From contig NZ_PYMI01000003.1 in the NCBI RefSeq assembly GCF_003025595.1, positions 1-64,000 on the forward strand: a stretch of DNA of 64,000 nt, read 5' to 3'. The position numbers and the translations under genes were made by a program. The DNA comes from Photobacterium ganghwense (GTDB taxonomy: Bacteria > Pseudomonadota > Gammaproteobacteria > Enterobacterales > Vibrionaceae). A model generated the notes under the pieces. It was not told the DNA's origin and ran no database searches. It saw nothing but the letters and a program-made list of their open reading frames with translations. Below, piece by piece: positions 46,722 to 55,301 of the stretch. How positions within the stretch are numbered: the first letter of the stretch is position 1; every line of letters begins with the position of its first letter.

Positions 46722-48071
46722 TTGAGTAGGTATATTTTTAACGATCAAGCCTTAGGACAGTATGATTTCGGTTTACAACAAATTCAGATCAACAGTGATT
46801 ACACAGGGAAAACAGCTGCAGATATTGAGGATATCATCAAAGTAGTTAACCTTGCGGACTTAAGTGATACAGAGTTTGAAATATATAAGACTTATAAACA
46901 TGAGACAACTCATTTGCTAGACAGCACCTCCACTCTTTGGGGGATGGAGTATACGTGTAGGATGTATAACTGGTTTAGTACCCAATCAGAAGAGTACTTA
47001 AAAGTTATCTCATTAAATGATGCTGAGATTCAAATGCACTCACATTTGCTGAAAGTGCCTTCTAAATTTCGTCGCTTACTAAAATTGAAGTATTCCCTCG
47101 AACATGACGAAAGTTGTGGCGTATTTGTGCATATTCATTACTTAGACGAGTATGGTGATGTCATTCAATCAACACCAATCACCATGTTATCCCTTCTGGA
47201 AGGGCATGCATATGCACAAGAACAATTACTATCGTGTGAACTATATGATAAAGAGGTCGATATAGTGTCATCAGCTTTATTATCTTCAAAAGTTAGTGAG
47301 GATATTGGTTCGCTCAACGGTAGTGAATATTCATGTTTTTTAGCCTTAATAAATCAATTATTTCCAGAATTAAAATTACGTCAGCAGCTTTTGATCATGA
47401 TTCTAATTTCTAGGTTTTCTCTAAATGCTCCAACTTTTTTCATTGGTTCATTTCCCGAGTATATTTTAAGGCATATCTTTCATGGGGCACCGGAAGAGTT
47501 AATCAGTACATTGAAAATGGAAATGTCTAGAGGTATGCACCGCAGTTCGCTTTGTCTGGTTTTATTGCTGTGTTTAGCTATACACTCAGAAACTACTAGA
47601 AAAATCGATGACTCAACTAGTCTAAGAGAGATGGAAAATGTACTTTTAAAAGTATATCAAAGACAGGATCAATCTATAGATGATGTAAAAAATGAATTAC
47701 AAACTCACTATAATCTTGAATTTGAACTGTTGTTGGCACTATTAGAGGAAAAAGGAGCGTATTTAGCAAATAGCCTTGCCATACAGTTTAAAGACAAAGA
47801 TTGGTATTTTGATGATTTTAGTGCTCTTGAACTACCAGACTTCTTCTTATCGAATGGAGATTTAGTAAAACCATGTAGTCGTCTTGATTTTAATTCAGAG
47901 CAGCATTTAGAGGACAAACTAGACATAGTCGTGGGTTTGGAACAAGCCCTTAAAAAACTTGGTGTCGTTAGGCAGCACTTGTATCCAAGTGTCTACCATG
48001 ATTGGTTGGATAAAATTAAGTCATGGGAGGTTGGGGTTACCTATTACCCTGATGCATCAAACGGGTTATAA
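46722..48071 (+). CDS. Hypothetical cargo protein with HExxH metallopeptidase-like motif
   Basis: 449 residues beginning from a TTG codon (AGGAT ribosome site nine bases upstream; no better ATG). Residues near 65 read TYKHETTHLLDSTSTLWG, a zinc-peptidase HExxH motif. A possible third ligand is in LSLLEGHAYAQEQLLSC about 110 residues on. No signal peptide or membrane segment is seen. It is not recognised as a characterised family. It is a single gene between a hairpin repeat and tniQ, AT-rich like the other cargo; a defence role is possible but unproven. Confidence 0.72.
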   Translation: MSRYIFNDQALGQYDFGLQQIQINSDYTGKTAADIEDIIKVVNLADLSDTEFEIYKTYKHETTHLLDSTSTLWGMEYTCRMYNWFSTQSEEYLKVISLNDAEIQMHSHLLKVPSKFRRLLKLKYSLEHDESCGVFVHIHYLDEYGDVIQSTPITMLSLLEGHAYAQEQLLSCELYDKEVDIVSSALLSSKVSEDIGSLNGSEYSCFLALINQLFPELKLRQQLLIMILISRFSLNAPTFFIGSFPEYILRHIFHGAPEELISTLKMEMSRGMHRSSLCLVLLLCLAIHSETTRKIDDSTSLREMENVLLKVYQRQDQSIDDVKNELQTHYNLEFELLLALLEEKGAYLANSLAIQFKDKDWYFDDFSALELPDFFLSNGDLVKPCSRLDFNSEQHLEDKLDIVVGLEQALKKLGVVRQHLYPSVYHDWLDKIKSWEVGVTYYPDASNGL

Positions 48072-48188
48072 CAAACGATCAAGGCATCAACATACTTTTC
48101 CTAATCCGACAGAAACCTTTTAGATCATTAGTTCTAACACGTTTCTGTCCAAAAACTACTTACGTAGATAGTTCATTTCTCTGCTATA

Positions 48189-48215
48189 CCTAAACTAAGA
48201 ATTACTTAGTTTAGG
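48189..48215. promoter_or_regulatory. Palindromic operator upstream of tniQ-cas
   Basis: Perfect inverted repeat CCTAAACTAAG and CTTAGTTTAGG with a 5-base centre AATTA, ending 6 bp before the tniQ start codon. Its core ACTAAG-N5-CTTAGT matches the site in front of xre with equal spacing, so Xre is the likely ligand. Confidence 0.75.
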
Positions 48216-48221
48216 TTGGCT

Positions 48222-49439
48222 ATGTTTCTCATTCATCCCGAAAAACACTACCAAGATGAGTCCCTTGAAAGCTTTTTGATTCGGCTTTGTGAGTGTAATG
48301 GCTTTGAGTCGTTTCGGTTGTTGAGTGGTGCGCTATGGGAATGGCTCGTTGATAACGACCATCAAGCAGCAGGGGCGCTTTCCCGTCAGTTGTGTGAGAT
48401 AAACCTTTATCATGCCAAGCATTCCAGTGGTTTTAGAGTACGAGCTTTTGAGCTACTAGATTCATTGTTTAAGGGGAACGCTAGACCATTGATGCAACAT
48501 GCGCTGTTGCATTCAGCCGTAACTTTTTCCCCCAACTTAACGTCAGTCTTTCGGGCTGGTATACATATCCCTCGCTGTTTTCTTCGGCAAAGTTACACGC
48601 CTGTCTGTCCGGCATGTTTAACGGAAGCTCCATACATTCGCCAATATTGGCACTTAAAGCCTTATCAGAGCTGTCATCGTCATGGTGTTGCCATGTTGTT
48701 CCATTGCCCATCATGCAGTGCCGTTCTGAATTATCAAGATACTGAGCAAATCGAGACTTGTAGTTGTGGGTTTGATCTTCGTGATGCAGGGACAAATGTT
48801 GCTTCATCAGAGCAAATTGCAATCAGCCAGCTTGTTGTTGAAGGGGAAATGCAAAATGCTCTCTCAATTAGTCATTGGTTAGGCGCACTACTTTGGTTTT
48901 ATCGGTACAAGCAGTCTCAGCTTTCTCTCAATGTGGTCAAAGAACCTGAGTTTGGCCGGGCAGTTGAATATTTTTCACAGTGGCCCAATGCGTTTGTGCG
49001 TGATTTGCATGAGTTGGCTACACAGGCTGAAATGAAACTTGTCAGAGGATTTAATCACACGCGCTTTTCGGAGGTATTTGGCGATCTCCTGAGTTCATCA
49101 CGTAAATTGCCATCGAGCGATACTCAACAAAATTTCATCCTCAAGGCCGTGATCGATTTTCTTCAGCAGTTGGTGCGAGATAACCCGAAAGCCAAAGAGA
49201 CGAATATTGCTGATGTGAAGTTGACGGTCGTGGAGGCCGCAGCCCTGTTAACAACTTCGACAGAACAAGTGTATCGGCTTTATGAAGAAGGGTACTTGCA
49301 ATCATCTGTGCGTTTTAAACTGCATTCAAAGTTATCGCCTAATGATGCGGTGTTTTTTCTACGGCATGTTGTGGAGTTACGTATGGCTGGGATGGCATCG
49401 GATTACAGTGCTAATGATGTTTATCTTCCATCATGGTGA
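48222..49439 (+). CDS. tniQ: TniQ, links Cascade to the transposition proteins
   Basis: 405 residues. TniQ dimers bind the Cas7/Cas6 end of the I-F3 Cascade and recruit TnsC. The N-terminal TniQ domain starts MFLIHPEKHYQDESLESFLI. Zinc-binding motifs follow: C119-x2-C122 (VCPACLTEA), C141-H-x-H (SCHRHGVAM), C152-x2-C155 (HCPSCSAV) and C170-x-C172 (TCSCGFD). A C-terminal helix-turn-helix stretch (VEAAALLTTSTEQVYRLYEE) completes it. The ATG at 48222 is preferred to an upstream TTG. The stop overlaps cas8/5 by 7 bp. First gene of the tniQ-cas operon. Confidence 0.95.
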   Translation: MFLIHPEKHYQDESLESFLIRLCECNGFESFRLLSGALWEWLVDNDHQAAGALSRQLCEINLYHAKHSSGFRVRAFELLDSLFKGNARPLMQHALLHSAVTFSPNLTSVFRAGIHIPRCFLRQSYTPVCPACLTEAPYIRQYWHLKPYQSCHRHGVAMLFHCPSCSAVLNYQDTEQIETCSCGFDLRDAGTNVASSEQIAISQLVVEGEMQNALSISHWLGALLWFYRYKQSQLSLNVVKEPEFGRAVEYFSQWPNAFVRDLHELATQAEMKLVRGFNHTRFSEVFGDLLSSSRKLPSSDTQQNFILKAVIDFLQQLVRDNPKAKETNIADVKLTVVEAAALLTTSTEQVYRLYEEGYLQSSVRFKLHSKLSPNDAVFFLRHVVELRMAGMASDYSANDVYLPSW

Positions 49440-51508
49440 GATCAATGCATTTATCGGAGTTACTACTCGTTCAAGATACAGAAGAACGCAATCAGTTATT
49501 GAGAAAAGCACTTGCGCCTTATACATGTCTCGTTGACGTAACAGGCTATGAACGCCAGCTATTGATGATTGCTATTAATATAACGGTGCCGAGAAAAGAT
49601 GTAGACGATGTTTTGGATAAGAAGCTAGCCAAATCATTGCTGACCAATACAAAGCACCTTCAACGTTGTATTGATGAAGTGCAATGGTTCCATACCCACA
49701 ATGTGAAATACCCTGATTCTCGGGTAAAGGGGCAACGCATTATCTCCCTGAAACAAGATGAGGTTGACGGGGTTTTGTGTAGTGCCAATCTTCCTTCATC
49801 ATTGGGTTGGGCGCATAACAGTTCTCAGGTTAATCCTGCTAAATTTTTCTCTATTCGCTTTATTTGGCAAGGCCGAGCAATGTCACTGCTTGAGACCGTG
49901 ATTGATGCTCCTTCTGAATGGAAGGTGGCATTTCGATCTTTAGGGATAATAAAAAAACAGTTATCGGAGTTCAGGGAAATATTTTCGACCTACTATACCT
50001 CTAGTCAGATCCCATCTGAAGTCAGTGATTATTCAACGCAAATACGCGTGCCATATCAGGGCTATTATTGTGCTCTAACCCCTGTCATCAGTCACAGCGT
50101 TCAATCGAAAATCCAAAAGATGGCATTTGGCCGAAAGGTGAAATCGAGCAATGTAGAACATCATCATCCCGCGAGTGTGGGAAGTTTGGTTGCTGCGTTA
50201 GGGGGGAATATTCGGGTACTGGATTATCCTCCTAATGTTCGTCAGAAAACATCAGAAGCTTTTTCACTGTACCGAGCGGTAAGTGAAAAGGAGGTATTTG
50301 ATCACTCGATTATTAAAGAGAAGCGCTTTCTGGATGCATTGAGTCGGATTGCGGGAGAGAACCCTACACCAACACTGAGGCAGCGACGACAACTGCGAGT
50401 ATCTGCATTACGCTTTGTACGAAAGCAGCTTGCCTTATGGCTAGCTCCGATGATGGAGTGGCGAGATAGTATTGGTGGGGAATCTCGTCATTCTCCCATT
50501 GAAACACTAGAAGAACAGTTGCTTTACCTGCCCATTGCACACTTACCGGATGTCCTTAGCGATTTAAACACACGTTTTCATCAAGCATTGCAATACCATC
50601 GTCGAGGGGCGCGTTATGCCTACCATCCAGAGGTCTTGTTTCCGATTAAACAGCAATTGAAATGGCTGCTTCGTTATATGGCAAATCAACAAGATGCACT
50701 TATAACGCCTGAGCCAAATTGTGTGTACCTGCATCTTCAGCAACTTGTGGTTCATGACGCTTCACTTCTGTCTAACCCTTATGTTTCAGGAATACCTGCC
50801 TTAACAGCGTTGGGGGGATTGATGCATAACTATCAGAGAAGATTGAGTGCATTGATGGAGTGTGAATGCTTAATTCAACGAGGTGCTTGGTTTATTGCCC
50901 ACTATCATCAGCAGAAGATCAAGAAGCTTCCCGAACCGGATAAGGTGAGATATCTGAAGAAAAGATCAGATGTTCAGCGACCAGGTATTACCGATGGAAA
51001 ATATGGTGACTTAACCATGAATTTGGTGCTGGAATTACAGTTACCCGAGTCAGTATCAATACCTGAACTATCCCTTTTACAAGCCGCGTTCCCATCGCGT
51101 TTTGCAGGCGGGACGCTTCACCCTCCATCATTGTTTGAGCAAACAGATTGGTTATCGGTTTACTCCAACCAAAGTGAATTGTTTTCTGTTTTAGCTCGCT
51201 TACCTCGAAGTGGGTGTTGGGTTTATCCTGATGATAAAGGTGTGAGTTCGTTTGATGAACTGGCTTCTCGTTTGGATAATGACCCTGACTTAAAGCCTGT
51301 TGGTCTGGGTTTTATCCCACTGGAAGAGCCTCATTGCCGAGTAGGGAGTATCGCGCCTTACCATTGTTATGTCGAACCATGCATTGGTGTTGTTCGGTGT
51401 ATGAACCCCATTAACGTTAGGCTCTCAGGTAGCCAGCAATTCTATCAGTCGGCTTTTTGGCACTTTGATATTGCAAATGACGCTATGCTTATGAAAAAGG
51501 CAACATGA
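49433..51508 (+). CDS. cas8/5: Cas8f-Cas5f fusion, large subunit of I-F3 Cascade
   Basis: 691-residue fusion of the PAM-reading large subunit with the 5'-handle-binding Cas5, the hallmark of transposon-encoded type I-F3 systems (separate genes in ordinary I-F). Position between tniQ and cas7 and the size are typical. The C-terminal third carries the Cas5-like part (GGTLHPPSLFEQTDWLSVYS, with LARLPRSGCWVYP). The ATG at 49433 overlaps the tniQ stop; a second ATG is at 49445. No Cas3 recruitment is expected, as no cas3 is present. Confidence 0.92.
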   Translation: MVRSMHLSELLLVQDTEERNQLLRKALAPYTCLVDVTGYERQLLMIAINITVPRKDVDDVLDKKLAKSLLTNTKHLQRCIDEVQWFHTHNVKYPDSRVKGQRIISLKQDEVDGVLCSANLPSSLGWAHNSSQVNPAKFFSIRFIWQGRAMSLLETVIDAPSEWKVAFRSLGIIKKQLSEFREIFSTYYTSSQIPSEVSDYSTQIRVPYQGYYCALTPVISHSVQSKIQKMAFGRKVKSSNVEHHHPASVGSLVAALGGNIRVLDYPPNVRQKTSEAFSLYRAVSEKEVFDHSIIKEKRFLDALSRIAGENPTPTLRQRRQLRVSALRFVRKQLALWLAPMMEWRDSIGGESRHSPIETLEEQLLYLPIAHLPDVLSDLNTRFHQALQYHRRGARYAYHPEVLFPIKQQLKWLLRYMANQQDALITPEPNCVYLHLQQLVVHDASLLSNPYVSGIPALTALGGLMHNYQRRLSALMECECLIQRGAWFIAHYHQQKIKKLPEPDKVRYLKKRSDVQRPGITDGKYGDLTMNLVLELQLPESVSIPELSLLQAAFPSRFAGGTLHPPSLFEQTDWLSVYSNQSELFSVLARLPRSGCWVYPDDKGVSSFDELASRLDNDPDLKPVGLGFIPLEEPHCRVGSIAPYHCYVEPCIGVVRCMNPINVRLSGSQQFYQSAFWHFDIANDAMLMKKAT

Positions 51509-52554
51509 GGTCATGTGAAATGCAAATTTGCCGCCACTTAAACTATGTTCGCTCATTATCACCGGGAAAGGCGGTGTTTTACTATCAAACACCCGAGTCT
51601 GATTTTGTACCGATTCAGGTAGAAACGAACCGAATTAGAGCAGCAAAAAGTGGTTTTACTGAAGCGTATGATAAGAACCAAAATCTCAAAAATGTTGCCC
51701 CGCAAGATCTCGCTTACAGTAATCCTCAGTGCATTGATGCTTGTTATGTCCCGCCGAATATTTCAGAGATACATTGCCGTTTTTCACTCAGAGTAGAAGC
51801 TAACTCTCTTCAGCCTGATAGCTGTGAAGATCAGAAAGTAAGGCGATATCTTATTCAATTAGCATCAATTTATGCGCAAGTGGGCGGCTACCAAGAATTG
51901 GCAAAGCGTTACTGTAAAAATATTCTGATGGGTACATGGTTATGGCGCAATAATCACACGTTAGGAACTCGGATTGATGTGATTACGTCGAGTGGCCGCT
52001 GTTACGCCATTGACGATGCCCGTTATTTGGATTGGATTGATTGGCCGGAAGAAGAACAAGTAATGCTGAATGACTTGGCTTCAGAAATGGCGGCGGCATT
52101 GTGTGAACCCAAACAATTTTGGTTTGCAGACATAAAAGCGACGTTGAAAACGGGGTTTTGTCAGGAGCTTCATCCCAGCCAGAAGTTTACTGATAGTCAT
52201 GAACAAGGAGAGTCATCTAAACAGTACGCCACGGTAGAATGTCCTAATGGTATTCAAGCTGCATGTTTTCATGCCGAGAAGGTTGGGGCGGCGCTACATC
52301 TGATTGATGATTGGTGGGATGAGGTTGCAGATAAGAGGCTGCGAACTCATGAATACGGGGCAGATCGAGACTACCTGATCGCTCGCCGCCACCCAATGAA
52401 GAAGCAAGACTTTTATTCGTTACTGACACTAACTGCTGTGTTTATCAGGCAGCTTAGGAACGTCAGGGATAAAGGGGGGGAAATTCCGCCTCAAGTTCAT
52501 TACCTAATGGCTGTGTTGTGCAAAGCCGGTATGTTTCAGCGAGGTAAAAGCTGA
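51505..52554 (+). CDS. cas7: Cas7f (Csy3), Cascade backbone
   Basis: 349-residue protein forming the six-subunit filament along the crRNA, with a thumb that displaces every sixth guide base. Recognisable stretches are YVRSLSPGKAVFYYQT near the start and ILMGTWLWRNNHTLGTRI in the middle. An ATGA overlap joins it to cas8/5 and a TGATG overlap to cas6. An ATG at 51520 (MQICRHLNYVRSL) is an alternative start. The sixth-base flipping explains the mismatch pattern of the homing spacer. Confidence 0.93.
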   Translation: MRSCEMQICRHLNYVRSLSPGKAVFYYQTPESDFVPIQVETNRIRAAKSGFTEAYDKNQNLKNVAPQDLAYSNPQCIDACYVPPNISEIHCRFSLRVEANSLQPDSCEDQKVRRYLIQLASIYAQVGGYQELAKRYCKNILMGTWLWRNNHTLGTRIDVITSSGRCYAIDDARYLDWIDWPEEEQVMLNDLASEMAAALCEPKQFWFADIKATLKTGFCQELHPSQKFTDSHEQGESSKQYATVECPNGIQAACFHAEKVGAALHLIDDWWDEVADKRLRTHEYGADRDYLIARRHPMKKQDFYSLLTLTAVFIRQLRNVRDKGGEIPPQVHYLMAVLCKAGMFQRGKS

Positions 52555-53177
52555 TGGCTAATCGTTTTTATTTTCTGATTCGTTATATGCCAGAAGATGT
52601 GGATGAGGGGTTATTAGCTGGGCGTTGTATTAGTATCTTGCATGGTGTGTTGTCCTCGGATCAGAATGATATTGATGGCGGTATTGGCGTGGTTTTTCCG
52701 CAATGGAGCTGTACGTCTTTAGGGCGGAGTATCGCATTTGTTTCCGATAATCAGCGACATTTAGAACAGTTAAGCCAGCAACATTACTTTGCTGTGATGA
52801 AGGGGGATAACCTCTTTGATATCTCGCATATCCAAGCAGTACCATCAGGCTTATCAGAAATACGATTCAAACGTAACCAAGGAATCGCGAAGTGCTTTGC
52901 AGGTGAAAAACGTAGAAGGTTAGCTAGGGCAAAGCGTCGAGCAGAAGCAAGAGGTGAAGTCTTTAATCCAAAGCACGGTATGTCAGATCGTGAAGTGAGC
53001 CTATTTCACAAAGCGGTTATGACCAGTAAAAGCACAGGCCAAAAATACTTACTGCATATTCAAAGAGAAACAGTTACAGGATCGAGTGTGAGTCAGTATT
53101 CGCAATATGGGCTAGCAACCAACATTGAGTGCATGGGCACGGTGCCTGATTTAAGTCCGATAATACCCTTTTTTTGA
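52554..53177 (+). CDS. cas6: Cas6f (Csy4), crRNA-processing endonuclease
   Basis: 207 residues. Cuts the precursor RNA at the base of the repeat hairpin and stays bound to the crRNA 3' end. The likely catalytic histidine is H30 (GRCISILHGVLSS). The arginine-rich helix that grips the hairpin is RRRLARAKRRAEARGE. The C-terminal region ends in SPIIPFF. Last gene of the operon; the CRISPR array starts 116 bp downstream. Confidence 0.94.
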   Translation: MANRFYFLIRYMPEDVDEGLLAGRCISILHGVLSSDQNDIDGGIGVVFPQWSCTSLGRSIAFVSDNQRHLEQLSQQHYFAVMKGDNLFDISHIQAVPSGLSEIRFKRNQGIAKCFAGEKRRRLARAKRRAEARGEVFNPKHGMSDREVSLFHKAVMTSKSTGQKYLLHIQRETVTGSSVSQYSQYGLATNIECMGTVPDLSPIIPFF

Positions 53178-53293
53178 GGGTGAAAAATTACCCTTTAAAA
53201 TCAAGTTTATAAAGTATATTGGAAAAATAGGGTATAAAAGCACTTTTCGGTCTAAGTAGCTGTTAATTTGAGTAATATCGACAAATCTTTACG

Positions 53294-53503
53294 GTGACCT
53301 GCCGGATAGGCAGCTGAGAAATCCTGGTGGAAGCATACGCATGGCGATATTAAGTGACCTGCCGGATAGGCAGCTGAGAAAGTGTTGCGGTTTATGAATA
53401 TGACATTGTGGCAGTGACCTGCCGGATAGGCAGTTGAGATAAGGCCAAGAAGTAAACAACCTCAACAGACAACATAAGACCTGCCGTGGAGGCAGCCAAT
53501 GAT
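53294..53503 (+). CRISPR. Short type I-F3 CRISPR array with a homing spacer
   Basis: Repeats of 28 bp at 53294, 53354 and 53414 (consensus start GTGACCTGCCGGATAGGCAG) with 32-bp spacers. Repeat 3 has three changes. A fourth, strongly diverged repeat follows at about 53476-53503, keeping the hairpin CTGCC-N-GGCAG. Spacer 1 is 53322-53353 and spacer 2 is 53382-53413. Spacer 3 (53442-53473) lies between the diverged repeats and matches ffs (36667-36698). A 116-bp leader separates the array from cas6. No adaptation genes are present. Confidence 0.95.
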
Positions 53504-53615
53504 ATAGACACTCCAGAGATTACTGGGGTGTCTTATTTATCAATAGCTTGTTGATGGTTGAAAGCGAAAATTTAATCTCCATATCTTTCTGTAAGTATCT
53601 AAGACAGGGGGATTT

Positions 53616-53858
53616 ATGAATAAGAAAACCACTTCCAAGGGGGTTGCTTCTAAAGCAGCGAAAGCTCTTGCTAATCCGAATACATCAAAAATTCAAAAGT
53701 CACTGGCTGCGAGTGCTATGGCTCAGGTTGATAAGTCAAAGCAAACAGGTAAGGAGATGGAGTCAAAGGCTTCTGCTGTACTAAAAAGTGACAAGTACAG
53801 TGAAGATACCCAAGAGTTTGCTGCGTCAGTGTTAGCGCAATCCAATAAGAGTCGTTAA
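53616..53858 (+). CDS. Small helical repeat protein, copy 1
   Basis: 80 residues, lysine/serine/alanine-rich, without membrane segments. It consists of two related halves: SKAAKALANPNTSKIQKSLA continuing ASAMAQ, and SKASAVLKSDKYSEDTQEFA continuing ASVLAQ. Similar small proteins occur on plasmids and mobile elements, but no function is known to me. A strong ribosome site (AGGGGGA) precedes the ATG and a terminator follows. Identical to the copy at 54149. Confidence 0.75.
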   Translation: MNKKTTSKGVASKAAKALANPNTSKIQKSLAASAMAQVDKSKQTGKEMESKASAVLKSDKYSEDTQEFAASVLAQSNKSR

Positions 53859-53875
53859 TAGCTCTAAGCAAGATA

Positions 53876-53899
53876 AGCCCGCTTGATGCGGGTTTTGTT
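53876..53899 (+). terminator. Terminator of copy 1
   Basis: CCCGC-TTGAT-GCGGG hairpin followed by TTTTGTTTCTTT. Confidence 0.75.
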
Positions 53900-54059
53900 T
53901 CTTTGAGGCATCTGGTTCTGTTCTTCATGTAAGAAAATAACTTACATGTAACTGAGAGGCAGAATGTTCGCATGTAGTGTTATGTCGGGTTATGCTGCCT
54001 TTTTATGCATGCTTATGGTGAAGAGCAATAACTAAGCTTCTGATTTATAAGTGGTTGGC

Positions 54060-54085
54060 TATGTAGCCTTATGGTGCAAGCTACA
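54060..54085 (-). repeat. Internal copy of the transposon left terminus
   Basis: Same 26 bases as the true left end (54593-54618), ending in ACA. A second TnsB-type site lies inward at about 54004-54023. It could serve as an alternative end, giving a 17,340-bp element. Confidence 0.8.
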
Positions 54086-54148
54086 GATGGTTGAAAGCGA
54101 AAATTTAATCTCCATATCTTTCTGTAAGTATCTAAGACAGGGGGATTT

Positions 54149-54391
54149 ATGAATAAGAAAACCACTTCCAAGGGGGTTGCTTCTAAAGCAGCGAAAGCTC
54201 TTGCTAATCCGAATACATCAAAAATTCAAAAGTCACTGGCTGCGAGTGCTATGGCTCAGGTTGATAAGTCAAAGCAAACAGGTAAGGAGATGGAGTCAAA
54301 GGCTTCTGCTGTACTAAAAAGTGACAAGTACAGTGAAGATACCCAAGAGTTTGCTGCGTCAGTGTTAGCGCAATCCAATAAGAGTCGTTAA
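54149..54391 (+). CDS. Small helical repeat protein, copy 2
   Basis: Second, identical copy of the 80-residue lysine/serine/alanine-rich protein encoded at 53616, carried on unit 2 of the tandem duplication. It keeps the same ribosome site (AGGGGGA before the ATG) and the same terminator. Because upstream sequence within the unit is also duplicated for only about 63 bp before the ATG, any promoter lying further upstream serves copy 1 alone. Its location between the array and the left end matches the position of copy 1 before duplication. No function is assigned. Confidence 0.75.
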   Translation: MNKKTTSKGVASKAAKALANPNTSKIQKSLAASAMAQVDKSKQTGKEMESKASAVLKSDKYSEDTQEFAASVLAQSNKSR

Positions 54392-54408
54392 TAGCTCTAA
54401 GCAAGATA

Positions 54409-54432
54409 AGCCCGCTTGATGCGGGTTTTGTT
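54409..54432 (+). terminator. Terminator of copy 2
   Basis: Same CCCGC-TTGAT-GCGGG hairpin and T-rich tail as copy 1. Confidence 0.75.
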
Positions 54433-54501
54433 TCTTTGAGGCATCTGGTTCTGTTCTTCATGTAAGAAAATAACTTACATGTAACTGAGAGGCAGAATGT
54501 T

Positions 54502-54618
54502 CGCATGTAGTGTTATGTCGGGTTATGCTGCCTTTTTATGCATGCTTATGGTGAAGAGCAATAACTAAGCTTCTGATTTATAAGTGGTTGGCTATGTAGC
54601 CTTATGGTGCAAGCTACA
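54502..54618 (-). repeat. Transposon left end with TnsB-binding sites
   Basis: Reading inward on the minus strand, L1 (54593-54618) starts TGTAGCTTGCACCATAAGGC, L2 lies near 54537-54556 (CACCATAAGCATGCATA) and L3 near 54503-54522 (CCGACATAACACTACATGC). L1 matches the right terminus R1 at 23 of 26 bases. Wider spacing than on the right end, as in Tn7. Confidence 0.85.
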
Positions 54619-54623
54619 AGCTT
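54619..54623. repeat. Target-site duplication, left side (AGCTT)
   Basis: Direct copy of 36741-36745. Removing the element and one copy restores a continuous chromosome downstream of ffs. Confidence 0.93.
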
Positions 54624-55301
54624 GAAAATTTTCCACAAGTCTATACTTATCATCTGCTTTTCAGCTTTATCAGTACTGATGATAGCTGCACTGTTTTTAT
54701 TTCCCCTCTTAACAGTTCAAAAAATTATTTCTATTTCTCTAAGTTGAATATCTAACATTTAGCTCTTAAATGGTCTGCTATTTTATCTGTTGCTATTATA
54801 AATATCGTTATTTAATGTTTTCAGTGAATAACTTATTGATACATTAATCTATCTCTCCACTTTTGAATAATTTATATTCAGTCACTAACTCAAGATACGG
54901 AACATCGATATTTTAATGGAAATGAGAATTATCCCATTCTAGATGGGTGACAAAATGGAATTGAAAATATACGTCTATGAAAAGAAAAATGATGCGTTGG
55001 TTTTTTTATCAAGACTTAAGATAAGCTTAATAAAATGTATAAAATAAGTGTTAATTTAAAAGCGAAAGTTTAAATATCAATTTATATTATTGAAAAGCTT
55101 GTTCCTGATGTTTTTTTTATTTTGTTAGCGATGACCATTGTTATTATAGATTGAGCTACTTCACTGAATGTGAGGTGTATTTTTACTATATTAGTAGTGA
55201 CTTAATTAATGAGTAATTACACTAATACGCTCAAAGCTTATTCATTCAGGAAGGCAGGATTTATTGAGCTCTTGCTGTGTCATTGTGAAAAGGAGTAAAG
55301 G
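54624..55301. other. AT-rich chromosomal intergenic region
   Basis: About 680 bp with no credible gene on either strand. In the uninterrupted chromosome this followed ffs directly. No clear ffs terminator was found near its start. The promoter of the HD-GYP gene should lie close to its right end. Confidence 0.45.

Larger units (their letters stand above)
53553..54085. repeat. 533-bp tandem duplication, unit 1
   Basis: First of two directly adjacent copies. It holds the 80-residue gene, its terminator, TnsB sites and a complete internal copy of the transposon left end, terminating in ACA at 54083-54085 without a target duplication behind it. Confidence 0.92.
54086..54618. repeat. 533-bp tandem duplication, unit 2
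   Basis: Second copy, starting at the base after unit 1 and ending exactly at the transposon terminus. The gene products of both copies are identical on both strands' frames, so the event is recent or kept uniform by recombination. Confidence 0.92.

Noticed and set aside
53382..53390. Spacer 2 begins with nine bases (GTGTTGCGG) also present in the complement of ffs near 36640-36648.
   Set aside because: The match stops after nine bases and the rest of the spacer disagrees, so it is likely chance; spacer 3 explains the insertion.
54083..54090. Internal left end as sign of a second, nested transposon.
   Set aside because: There is no AGCTT or other target duplication between the units and no second right end, so a tandem duplication explains it better.
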